Both the position numbers and the translations under genes were made by a program. Below the pieces are notes generated by a model that did not search any database, had not been told where the DNA came from, and saw only the letters and a list, made by a program, of their open reading frames with translations. Positions 24,760 through 32,037 of a DNA stretch of 38,447 bases are shown here, piece by piece (the first letter of the stretch is position 1; each line of letters opens with the position of its first letter). The stretch comes from Alphaproteobacteria bacterium (GTDB lineage: Bacteria > Pseudomonadota > Alphaproteobacteria > Rhizobiales > Xanthobacteraceae). The stretch lies in contig VAZV01000210.1 of NCBI GenBank assembly GCA_005884765.1, forward strand, positions 1 through 38,447. Reading direction: 5' to 3'.

Positions 24760-25179
24760 ATGCTGCGGATTTCCCGCGACCTCGCAATCGACGAGAACGA
24801 CATCGAGATCGCCTTCGTTCGGGCCTCGGGCCCGGGCGGGCAGAACGTCAACAAGCTCGCCACCGCCGCCCAGTTGCGGTTCGACACGCGCCGGATCTCG
24901 CTTCCCGCCGATGCCGCTGCGCGACTTGCCCGGCTCGCCGGCCAGCGCCTGACCAAGGACGGCGTGATCGTCATCCATGCGCAGCGCTTCCGCACCCAGG
25001 AGCGCAACCGCGCCGACGCTACCGATCGCCTCATCGAACTGTTGCGCGAGGCCATGGTGCGCCCGACCCCGCGGCGACCGACGAAGCCGACGCACGCCTC
25101 GAAACAGCGCCGGCTCGAGGGCAAGAAGCGCCGCGGCGACGTCAAGGCGCGGCGCGGTTCGCCCGGCTTCGACGATTGA
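24760..25179 (+). CDS. arfB: Alternative ribosome-rescue factor ArfB (peptidyl-tRNA hydrolase)
   Basis: A 139-residue GGQ protein that hydrolyses peptidyl-tRNA on ribosomes stalled without a stop codon. The catalytic GGQ is at 26-28 in SGPGGQNVNK. It is followed by the RF1-domain fold (LRFDT, LTKDGVIVIHAQRFRTQERNRADA) and a long basic C-terminal tail (KPTHASKQRRLEGKKRRGDVKARR) that senses the empty mRNA channel. I chose the ATG at 24760, which gives the usual length; an ATG at 24730 in frame is possible, and a much longer open frame runs back into the peptidase gene. The neighbouring inverted repeat separates it from the peptidase genes. Confidence 0.93.
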   Translation: MLRISRDLAIDENDIEIAFVRASGPGGQNVNKLATAAQLRFDTRRISLPADAAARLARLAGQRLTKDGVIVIHAQRFRTQERNRADATDRLIELLREAMVRPTPRRPTKPTHASKQRRLEGKKRRGDVKARRGSPGFDD

Positions 25180-25271
25180 GACCGCTTTCCGCGCGGCGTT
25201 CGCACCATAAAACAGCCCGCTACTACCACCGCCTGTTTGCGACGAATTAAGCTCGGTTCGCGGCAAGGGTG

Positions 25272-25679
25272 ATGTCCGTGAGAAAACCACGTGCGGTACT
25301 GGTCATGGGGCTGGGATTTTGCAGCGCGATCTCGACCGTCAGCGCCGCCTTGGCACAAATATCCCTGCCGGCGGCGAGGTCACCCGATGGGGCCGCGCTT
25401 TTCAGGCAGCAATGCGCCACGTGTCATACGACTAGTCTCTCCGACGCTCCCCGGCAGGGGCCGCCGCTGGTCCGGATCATCGGCAGGCCAGCCGGCAAGG
25501 CCGAAGGCTTCCACTATTCGTCAGGTCTCGCGCAGGCCGATTTCACCTGGGACGAGACCAGGCTCGACGCGTGGCTGACGAATCCGCAAGCCGTCGTCCC
25601 CGACGCCACCATGACGTACCGCCAGGCAAAGGCCGAAACGCGCGCCGCCATCATCACCTATCTGAAGGAACTGCACTGA
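25272..25679 (+). CDS. Periplasmic c-type cytochrome, single heme
   Basis: A 135-residue class I cytochrome c. It has a signal peptide (residues 1-29, ending AALAQ), one heme site CATCH (Cys48, Cys51, His52) and a likely axial Met114 in DATMTYRQ, followed by the C-terminal helix AETRAAIITYLKELH. It resembles the small soluble cytochromes of the c550/c2 type. The start is the ATG at 25272 (an in-frame GTG precedes it by one codon). It lies directly upstream of a VOC protein and a Tat-exported dehydrogenase pair on the same strand, so it may accept electrons from that dehydrogenase. That link is inferred from position. Confidence 0.9.
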   Translation: MSVRKPRAVLVMGLGFCSAISTVSAALAQISLPAARSPDGAALFRQQCATCHTTSLSDAPRQGPPLVRIIGRPAGKAEGFHYSSGLAQADFTWDETRLDAWLTNPQAVVPDATMTYRQAKAETRAAIITYLKELH

Positions 25680-26075
25680 ATGGCAAAGCCGGTTCACTCG
25701 ATGATCCGCGTTCTCGATGAAGCCAGGTCGCTCGATTTCTACGCCCGTGCGTTCGACCTGCGGATTGCCGATCGTCTTGTGTTTGAAGACTTCGCGCTGA
25801 TTTATCTGCGCCACGCGTCGTCGCCGTTCGAACTCGAATTGACGGTGAATTTCGGGCGAAAGGAGCCTTACGTTCCGGGCGACGGCTATGGCCATCTCGC
25901 CGTCGTCGTCGACAATCTCGACGCTGAGCACGCTCGATTCGAGCGCGAGAGATTGTCGCCCGGGCTACTGCGCGATTTCAAGCATGACGGCGCGACGCTG
26001 GCGCGCTTTTTCTTCGTCTCCGATCCCGACGGCTACAAGATCGAGGTCATTCAGAAAGGTGGCCGCTTCGGCTAG
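25680..26075 (+). CDS. VOC family protein, glyoxalase I-like
   Basis: A 131-residue vicinal-oxygen-chelate protein. The four metal ligands of glyoxalase I align: His6 (KPVHSMIRV), Glu53 (FELELTVNF), His72 (GYGHLAVVV) and Glu122 (GYKIEVIQK), spaced as in E. coli GloA (5, 56, 74, 122). It lacks some family elements, and parts of the middle are short of GloA's consensus, so it may act on another small aldehyde or thiol-adduct. It starts directly after the cytochrome stop (TGA-ATG) and is coupled to it. A gene for aldehyde detoxification beside an oxidase that could make aldehydes would fit, but this is inference. Confidence 0.85.
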   Translation: MAKPVHSMIRVLDEARSLDFYARAFDLRIADRLVFEDFALIYLRHASSPFELELTVNFGRKEPYVPGDGYGHLAVVVDNLDAEHARFERERLSPGLLRDFKHDGATLARFFFVSDPDGYKIEVIQKGGRFG

Positions 26076-26105
26076 AGCAATCACCAACAACGTGGAGGAA
26101 AACCC

Positions 26106-26654
26106 ATGAGAGAAGTTGATCGTCGAGGCAAATATAACCGCCGTATCTTTCTGCAGGGCGCTGCGACCGCAATTCCGGTCGTCGCCGTTGCGTCAAGCAC
26201 CGGGATCGGCATCGAGGATGCATGGGCGGCCGACGCGACCGCGTTGGCACCCGCGACATTGAAGACCCTCGTGAAAGTCGCGCGCGATATCTATCCGCAC
26301 GACTTCCTGGTCGACAGCTACTACATTACGGCGATCAAGCCTTGGGACACCAAGGCGGCAAAGGACCCGGCTGTCAAAACGCTCCTCGAAGACGGCGTCC
26401 GACGCCTCGATCAAGACGCACAGGATCGGCACAAGGTTGCTTACGTTCAAGTCCCCTGGGAAGCCGACCGGATCGTCTTGCTGCAGGGGATAGAGCACAC
26501 CGATTTCTTCAAGAAGGTTCGCTCTGATCTAGTTGTCTCTCTCTACAACCAGGAAGAGCTGTGGCCAAAGTTCGGCTACGAGGGCTCATCGGCGGAGCAC
26601 GGCGGCTACATCCACCGCGGCTTCAACGACATCGACTGGCTGCCGAAAGTCTGA
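26106..26654 (+). CDS. Tat-exported small subunit of a GMC dehydrogenase (gluconate-2-dehydrogenase subunit 3-like)
   Basis: A 182-residue protein with a twin-arginine signal: Arg12-Arg13 in NRRIFLQG, then a hydrophobic stretch with an AWA cleavage site near residue 40. The mature part matches the small-subunit family of FAD-dependent glucose, fructose and gluconate dehydrogenases (LKTLVKVARDIYPHD, LWPKFGYEGSS with the conserved Trp/Gly block). This subunit acts as chaperone and export carrier for the large flavoprotein, which lacks its own signal peptide. A strong GGAGG site lies before the ATG. It is followed 33 bases later by the GMC gene, so they form one unit. Its own catalytic role is none. 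Confidence 0.85.
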   Translation: MREVDRRGKYNRRIFLQGAATAIPVVAVASSTGIGIEDAWAADATALAPATLKTLVKVARDIYPHDFLVDSYYITAIKPWDTKAAKDPAVKTLLEDGVRRLDQDAQDRHKVAYVQVPWEADRIVLLQGIEHTDFFKKVRSDLVVSLYNQEELWPKFGYEGSSAEHGGYIHRGFNDIDWLPKV

Positions 26655-26687
26655 AGGCTTCGAACAAAATTCGGTTGGGAGGACATC

Positions 26688-28256
26688 ATGGCGAAATTTG
26701 ATCTTAACGACGATGGCGTGGTCGTGATTGTTGGTTCTGGCGCCGGCGGTGGCACGCTGGGTAACGAACTGGCTCAGAAAGGCGTCAAGGCGGTGATCCT
26801 TGAGGCCGGTCCGCGCACCGAGCTGCAGGACTTCATCAACAACGAATGGGAAAGTTTCACGCAGCTTGCGTGGACGGACATGCGAACCACATCCGGCAAC
26901 TGGCGCGTTGCCAAGGATTTCGCCAACCTCCCGGCGTGGATCGTCAAATCGGTCGGCGGATCGACCGTCCATTGGGCGGGCGCGTCATTGCGGTTCGACG
27001 AGCATGAATTCAGGGTCCGAAGCGTTTACGGCAATGTGCCGGGTGCAAATCTGCTCGATTGGCCCCTCACGCTTGCCGAAATGGAGCCGTGGTACGCCAG
27101 GGCCGAAAACAAGATGGGGGTGACCCGTACCAACAACATTCCGGGATTGCCCGGTAACAACAACTTCAAAGTGATGGAAGCCGGCGCGAAAAAACTCGGT
27201 TACAAGGAAGTCCACACCGGGCGAATGGCGATCAACAGCGAGCCGCGTGACGGCCGCGGGTCATGCCAGCAAATCGGGTTTTGCTTCCAGGGCTGCAAGT
27301 CTGGCGCGAAGTGGTCGACGCTTTATACGGAAATTCCAAAGGGTGAAGCGACCGGCAACCTTGAAGTTCGTCCCAACAGCATGGCACTCAAGATCGAGCA
27401 CGACGCATCGGGCAAGATCACAGGCGTCGTCTATGCCGACGAAGCTGGAAAGACCCAGCGCCAGAAGGCGCGCATTGTTGCCGTCGCCGGCAACTCGATC
27501 GAGAGCCCCCGGCTTTTGCTCAACAGTGCGTCAAACATGTTTCCCGACGGCCTGGCCAACAGCTCTGGTCAGGTCGGCCGCAACTACATGCGTCACATGA
27601 CTGGCAGCGTCTATGCCGTGTTCGACAAGTCGGTTCACATGTATCGCGGCACCACCATGGCCGGTATCATCCGCGACGAGGCACGGCACGATCCGTCCCG
27701 TGGCTTCATGGGCGGCTACGAAATGGAAACGCTGTCGCTGGGCCTGCCCTTCATGGCGGCTTTCCTTGATCCGGGTGCGTGGGGACGCTCGTTCACCGCC
27801 GCGATGGAAGGGTATCCGCACATGGCAGGGATGTGGCTGGTCGGCGAAGACATGCCGCAAGAGACCAACCGCGTTACACTTGATCCCAAAACAAAGGATA
27901 AATTCGGCCTGCCGGTTGCGAGCGTCCATTACGACGATCATCCCAACGACATCGCCATGCGCGATCACGCCTACAAACAGGGCTCCGCGGTTTACGAGGC
28001 TGTTGGTGCGACGGTGACCTACCCGACCACGCCCTATCCCAGCACCCATAACATGGGCACCAACCGGATGAGCGCGAAGGCGAAAGACGGTGTCGTGAAC
28101 AAATTCGGCCAAACTCACGACATCAAAAATCTTTTCATTTCGGACGGCAGCCAGTTCACCACCGGCGCGGCTTGCAATCCGACGCTTACGATCGTGGCGC
28201 TTGCGATCAGGCAGGCGGATCAAATCGCCAGCGCCATGCAACGAAAGGAAATCTAA
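26688..28256 (+). CDS. GMC-family FAD dehydrogenase, large subunit, with Cys motif for a [3Fe-4S] cluster
   Basis: A 522-residue flavoprotein. FAD binding: GSGAGGGT near 16-23 and Glu39 (ILEAG). Catalytic His454 (THNMGTNRM) and Asn497 (NPTLTIVALA) occupy the standard GMC active-site pair. Between them, Cys193-x5-Cys199-x3-Cys203 (CQQIGFCFQGC) matches the C-x5-C-x3-C that binds a [3Fe-4S] cluster in the catalytic subunit of bacterial FAD-dependent glucose dehydrogenase. The enzyme is expected to oxidise an alcohol or sugar and pass electrons through the cluster to a cytochrome, here possibly the one encoded at 25272. It lacks a signal peptide and would be co-exported with the Tat subunit. A GGGAGGAC ribosome-binding site precedes the ATG. 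The substrate cannot be inferred. Confidence 0.9.
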   Translation: MAKFDLNDDGVVVIVGSGAGGGTLGNELAQKGVKAVILEAGPRTELQDFINNEWESFTQLAWTDMRTTSGNWRVAKDFANLPAWIVKSVGGSTVHWAGASLRFDEHEFRVRSVYGNVPGANLLDWPLTLAEMEPWYARAENKMGVTRTNNIPGLPGNNNFKVMEAGAKKLGYKEVHTGRMAINSEPRDGRGSCQQIGFCFQGCKSGAKWSTLYTEIPKGEATGNLEVRPNSMALKIEHDASGKITGVVYADEAGKTQRQKARIVAVAGNSIESPRLLLNSASNMFPDGLANSSGQVGRNYMRHMTGSVYAVFDKSVHMYRGTTMAGIIRDEARHDPSRGFMGGYEMETLSLGLPFMAAFLDPGAWGRSFTAAMEGYPHMAGMWLVGEDMPQETNRVTLDPKTKDKFGLPVASVHYDDHPNDIAMRDHAYKQGSAVYEAVGATVTYPTTPYPSTHNMGTNRMSAKAKDGVVNKFGQTHDIKNLFISDGSQFTTGAACNPTLTIVALAIRQADQIASAMQRKEI

Positions 28257-28308
28257 CGCACGATCCGGAAATGCATGCCATCGGGTTACGATCCGATGGG
28301 TGGCACGA

Positions 28309-28626
28309 CTATTCGGCTGCGACGAGCCTCGGTGCGGCACCCTCGAGAAAGTCGGGGGTGACTGCAGCGGCCTTCGATCGATAGATCAGGCATGAGCAGC
28401 GCAGCAACGATGCAAAATTATGCACTTCGCCGCAATGATCGAGAACCTCGCTGTGCAGGCAGGTAAGGAATTTCGCGAGGCTCATGTCTTGCTTGCTCGC
28501 GATTTCTTCGAGCGTATCCCAGAAGGCCATTTCCAGCCGGATGGACGTACAATGGCCATCGATGCGAAGCGATCTGGTCTGTGATTCATAGTCCCGTTGA
28601 GGTTGGTGAGCGAACAGCTGGCACAT
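28309..28626 (-). CDS. Ribbon-helix-helix domain protein
   Basis: A 105-residue protein containing the RHH_4-like domain (PF13467 type): SLRIDGHCTSIRLEMAFWD, then TLEEIASKQDMSLAKFLTCLHSEVLD and a helical end SLLRCSCLIYRSK. RHH domains pair to bind DNA in the major groove, though many members of this alphaproteobacterial group lack a known target. A strong Shine-Dalgarno GGGAGGGTCCTC sits before the ATG. The C-terminal tail after residue 85 differs from relatives and looks disordered. It is convergent with the GMC gene, with a 52-bp gap. No antitoxin partner or toxin is next to it, so an orphan regulator is more likely. Confidence 0.75.
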   Translation of the reverse strand: MCQLFAHQPQRDYESQTRSLRIDGHCTSIRLEMAFWDTLEEIASKQDMSLAKFLTCLHSEVLDHCGEVHNFASLLRCSCLIYRSKAAAVTPDFLEGAAPRLVAAE

Positions 28627-28775
28627 GAGGACCCTCCCGATCTTTTTATAGCTTTTCCAAACGATATACCCGCTCGGCGCAGCTCACAATGTCCCCTCGG
28701 TCCCGCATATGCCAATCGGGGCAACGAGTTGACCAGTCTCTCTGAAAACCGCGGTGGATGGCCGGACCTGCCGTG

Positions 28776-28802
28776 AAAAAACCCCGGCCGCCGGGCGGCC
28801 GG
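28776..28802 (-). terminator. Rho-independent terminator after the small secreted protein gene
   Basis: An 8-bp perfect stem (CCGGCCGC at 28784-28791, GCGGCCGG at 28795-28802) with a 3-nt loop. On the minus strand it is followed by a T-run (the A-run at 28776-28781). It ends the gene at 28846. Confidence 0.85.
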
Positions 28803-28845
28803 AGTTCTCAAGTTTAAAGAGGGAAATCAGCGAAGGATCGGTGCC

Positions 28846-29151
28846 CTAGTAACGTTTGCCCGTGGCCGCGGGATCGCCGACCGCGCCGCCCATGCCTTTG
28901 GACGCTCCGCTGGAGGCACCAACGGTACCTCTCACGCCGCCCTTGGCATTGACGCCGGCCTTTTCTCCGGGCGCACTCTGCTGTGCATTGACGTCCTCGT
29001 TGCTGCCGCCCGACACTCCTCCCGGCATGTTGGTCCTGCCCTGCGCAGCGCCGCGGATTTGGGTGTCGGATGAGACGCCTTGCGCCAACGCGGGTCCGGC
29101 AAGAATGGCCGACACTGCAACTACGATCGCTGAGGTTTTCACTAGCTTCAT
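28846..29151 (-). CDS. Small exported Gly/Ala-rich protein, function unknown
   Basis: A 101-residue protein with a clear signal peptide (KLVKTSAIVVAVSAILAGPALAQ, cleavage after LAQ near residue 24). The mature part is low-complexity and disordered, rich in Gly, Ala, Asn and Ser (GRTNMPGGVSGGSNEDVNAQQ, GVRGTVGASSGASKGMGG), and ends KRY. Its ribosome-binding site GGGAGAAG lies before the ATG, and a strong terminator follows. Two 16-bp tandem repeats (CAAGTCTGA-type, 29162-29193) lie directly upstream in the 5' region. I do not recognise a family; short Gly-rich secreted proteins of this kind are common in Bradyrhizobium. Confidence 0.7.
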   Translation of the reverse strand: MKLVKTSAIVVAVSAILAGPALAQGVSSDTQIRGAAQGRTNMPGGVSGGSNEDVNAQQSAPGEKAGVNAKGGVRGTVGASSGASKGMGGAVGDPAATGKRY

Positions 29152-29486
29152 TCACTTCTCCCAAGTCTGACTTGTCGCAAGTCTGATTTGCGATGAACGG
29201 CCCGGCTGTTCGATGCGCCGTCCGCCTGTACTGGACCCGCTCATCGCACAGACCAAACGTGTCACGAACGGCGCAGTCGCCATGCAAACCGTCCGGTGTG
29301 GTCATCGTGCAGGGATTTCAGGGTCATTTCACGAAACCTTGGCCACGGACCGACCTCATATGCGGCAGCAACAACTTGGCCCGACGCTACTTCACGAAAA
29401 TTCCGCGAAATGACCTTTTTGACGCATGCATTTGGTTCAGCGGCCGCTTAAAATTGGCAGCCCGCCTCGAATCGGCCTGAGAATTC
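29152..29486. other. 335-bp intergenic region between divergent secreted-protein gene and mutL
   Basis: No convincing gene is seen. It holds a 16-bp imperfect tandem repeat (29162-29177 and 29178-29193), a 9-bp inverted repeat GGTCATTTC (29322-29330) / GAAATGACC (29407-29415) 76 bases apart, and the sequence TTCACGAAA twice (29328-29336 and 29391-29399). The promoters of both flanking genes should be here, but no consensus could be fixed with confidence. Confidence 0.5.
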
Positions 29487-31319
29487 ATGCCCGTCCGCCA
29501 GCTCCCCGAACAAATCGTCAACCGCATCGCCGCCGGCGAAGTGGTCGAACGCCCCGCGAGCGTGGTCAAGGAATTGGTCGAGAACGCGATCGATGCCGGT
29601 GCCAGCCGGATCGATATCTTCAGCGATGGCGGCGGACGGCGGCGGATCGGCATCACCGACGACGGCAGCGGCATGACCCGTGGCGATCTCGCGCTCGCAG
29701 TCGATCGCCACGCCACTTCGAAACTCGATGACGAGGATTTGCTCGAGATCCGCACGCTGGGGTTTCGCGGCGAGGCGCTGCCCTCGATCGGCGCAGTGGC
29801 AAAACTCGGCATCACCACGCGTCATGCAACCGAGCCGCATTCCTGGTCGCTCTCGGTCGAGGGCGGGGTGAAATCCAAGATCATGCCGGCGGCGCTGTCG
29901 CAGGGGACGCGCGTCGAAGTCAGCGATCTCTTCTATGCGACCCCGGCGCGCTTGAAATTCCTCAAGACCGACCGCACCGAGGCCGAGGCGATCCGCGAGG
30001 TGGTGCGGCGGCTTGCGATGGCGCGGCCCGATATCGCGTTTACGCTGGCCGGCGAGGAACGCAGTCCCGTTACCTGGGCCGCCGCGCTTCCGGGCGCGGC
30101 CGGCCGGCTGACGCGGCTCGGCGATATTTTGGGAGCCGATTTTCGCTCGAGCGCCATCGACGTGCGCAGCGAGCGCGACGGCGTCGTGGTCGAGGGCTTT
30201 GCCGCCGCGCCCTCGCTGACGCGCGCCAACGCGCTCGGGCAATATCTGTTCGTCAACGGCCGCCCGGTGCGCGACAAGCTGATCTTGGGCGCGGTGCGCG
30301 CGGCCTATGCCGACTATCTGCCGCGCGACCGCCATCCTGTGGTGGCGCTGTTTGTGACCGCAGACCCGCGCGAGGTCGATGCCAATGTGCATCCCGCCAA
30401 GACCGAGGTGAGGTTCCGCAATGCGGGCCTCGTTCGCGCGCTGATCGTTCATGCGCTGAAGGAGGGCCTCGCGCGCGAAGGCAGGCGCACCGCGGCCAAT
30501 AGCGGCGACGCCGCGATCAGATCGTTCCATCCATCGTTCGCGCCGCGGCCTGCCGCATTTGCACCAGAGCCAGGCAATTGGGACTGGCGGCGCTCGCCTT
30601 CTTATCCCGCCGGCCCGATGCCGTCGTTCGAAGGTGTGGCGGCAGCTGGTTTTGCCGAACAGGATCAGGCGGCCTTCGACGTCGGCGCGCCCTCGGCCGA
30701 CGTGCTGTTCGAGGCGCAACCAGCGGCCGATCTGATCGGTCGCCCTTTGGGGGCCGCGCGAACGCAACTCCACGAGACCTATATCGTATCGCAAACCCGC
30801 GACGGGCTCATCGTCGTGGATCAGCACGCCGCGCATGAGCGCATCGTCTATGAGCGACTGAAAGCATCACTGTCGCACAACGGCGTCCAGCGGCAGATCC
30901 TGCTGATCCCGGAGGTCGTCGAAATGGACGAGGCAACCGTGGAGCGGCTCTTGGCGCGCACCGAAGAGCTTTCGTCATTCGGCCTTGCGATTGAATCTTT
31001 CGGCCCAGGTGCGCTCGCGGTGCGCGAGACGCCGTCGCTGCTCGGCAAGACCGACGCGGGCGCGCTGCTCCGCGATCTCGCCGAGCACATGGCGGAATGG
31101 GACGAAGCGCTGCCGCTGGAACGCCGGCTGCTCCATGTCGCCGCCACCATGGCCTGCCACGGCTCGGTGCGCGCCGGACGCCGCCTCCGGCCGGAAGAGA
31201 TGAACGCGCTGCTGCGCGAGATGGAAGACACCCCCAATTCCGGCCAGTGCAACCATGGCCGCCCGACCTATGTCGAGTTGAAGCTTTCGGATATCGAGAA
31301 GCTGTTCGGGCGGAGGTGA
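29487..31319 (+). CDS. mutL: DNA mismatch repair protein MutL (endonuclease type)
   Basis: A 610-residue MutL that links MutS mismatch recognition to strand removal. The N-terminal GHKL ATPase has NAIDAG, DDGSGM, GFRGEALPSI and the GTRVEVSDLFYATPARLKFL segment. After a Pro/Ala-rich linker (about residues 330-420) comes the C-terminal dimerisation domain with the metal-binding endonuclease motif DQHAAHERIVYE beginning at Asp445, plus the accompanying ACHGSVRAG and QCNHGRPTYVEL motifs. It therefore nicks DNA itself, as expected for a bacterium without MutH. The ATG at 29487 directly precedes the conserved PVRQLPEQIVNRIAAGEV start. It is transcribed alone. Confidence 0.97.
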   Translation: MPVRQLPEQIVNRIAAGEVVERPASVVKELVENAIDAGASRIDIFSDGGGRRRIGITDDGSGMTRGDLALAVDRHATSKLDDEDLLEIRTLGFRGEALPSIGAVAKLGITTRHATEPHSWSLSVEGGVKSKIMPAALSQGTRVEVSDLFYATPARLKFLKTDRTEAEAIREVVRRLAMARPDIAFTLAGEERSPVTWAAALPGAAGRLTRLGDILGADFRSSAIDVRSERDGVVVEGFAAAPSLTRANALGQYLFVNGRPVRDKLILGAVRAAYADYLPRDRHPVVALFVTADPREVDANVHPAKTEVRFRNAGLVRALIVHALKEGLAREGRRTAANSGDAAIRSFHPSFAPRPAAFAPEPGNWDWRRSPSYPAGPMPSFEGVAAAGFAEQDQAAFDVGAPSADVLFEAQPAADLIGRPLGAARTQLHETYIVSQTRDGLIVVDQHAAHERIVYERLKASLSHNGVQRQILLIPEVVEMDEATVERLLARTEELSSFGLAIESFGPGALAVRETPSLLGKTDAGALLRDLAEHMAEWDEALPLERRLLHVAATMACHGSVRAGRRLRPEEMNALLREMEDTPNSGQCNHGRPTYVELKLSDIEKLFGRR

Positions 31320-31343
31320 AGACGTAGCGCCTACGCCAAGCCA

Positions 31344-31450
31344 CCCATCATCGCCCGGCTTGACCGGGCGACCCAGTACGCCGCGGCGTTCGTGATTGAC
31401 TATCGGCGCCTCTTGAATACTGGATGCCCCGCCTTCGCGGGGGCATGACC
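31344..31450. repeat. Palindromic intergenic repeat (CGCCCGG-type)
   Basis: A first hairpin CGCCCGG (31352-31358) / CCGGGCG (31364-31370) with loop CTTGA is followed by ACCCAGTA. The far end has TACTGGATGCCCCGCC, in a GCCCCGC...GCGGGG hairpin, and CATGAC. It sits between the convergent mutL and rsmD genes. It is related in plan to the repeat at 36976-37066: a hairpin with a CTTGA loop, a gap, and a mirror end. Confidence 0.75.
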
Positions 31451-31475
31451 AGTTGGAGCCATGGCGGGGACGCGT

Positions 31476-32030
31476 TCAATCATTCCGCAAAAGCACAAAC
31501 TCCGTATCGTCATACATCCGCCGCTCCAGTTCCTCAAATCCATCCGGCGCAGCGAACGCCGCCGCCTTCGCTTCCTCGACTACCAGCAGCGCGGCCGGCG
31601 TCAGCCAGCCGCCGTCGCGCAGCGAGGCCAGCGCTTTTTCGGCAAGACCTTTTGCGTAGGGCGGATCGAGAAACACCAACGCGAACGGCTCGAGGGGATG
31701 CGCCGGGCCGAGATTGGTGGCGTCGCGGCGGAACACCTTGGTGACGCCGCCTAGCCCCAACGCCTCGACATTGTTGCGCAACAACGCGCGCGCCTCGGCG
31801 CCGTTATCGACAAACAGCGCGAATGCTGCTCCGCGCGAGATCGCTTCGATCCCGAGCGCGCCGGTGCCGGCAAACAGATCGAGCACGCGGGCGCCTTGGA
31901 ACGGATTGCCATAGGCATGAACGAGAATATTGAACACCGACTCGCGCAGCCGGTCCGCTGTGGGGCGGATCTCGCGCGATGACGGCGAGACGAGATTGCG
32001 GCCCTTCAATCGTCCGCCGACGACGCGCAT
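31476..32030 (-). CDS. rsmD: 16S rRNA (guanine966-N2)-methyltransferase
   Basis: A 184-residue SAM-dependent enzyme that methylates G966 of 16S rRNA in the assembled 30S subunit. The N-terminus RVVGGRLKGRNL, the RPTADRLRESVFNIL segment, the SAM motif LDLFAGTGALGIEAISRG and the catalytic DPPYAKGL (FLDPPY) are all present. Length equals the family (about 180-200). It begins 7 bases after rluB ends, so the two rRNA-modification genes form an operon transcribed from above 33984. Confidence 0.97.
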   Translation of the reverse strand: MRVVGGRLKGRNLVSPSSREIRPTADRLRESVFNILVHAYGNPFQGARVLDLFAGTGALGIEAISRGAAFALFVDNGAEARALLRNNVEALGLGGVTKVFRRDATNLGPAHPLEPFALVFLDPPYAKGLAEKALASLRDGGWLTPAALLVVEEAKAAAFAAPDGFEELERRMYDDTEFVLLRND

Positions 32031-32037
32031 GCGTGCT

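Noticed and set aside
28309..28626. Ribbon-helix-helix protein as an antitoxin of a toxin-antitoxin pair
   Set aside because: No small toxin-like frame overlaps or adjoins it; neighbours are the GMC gene (convergent) and a terminator region.
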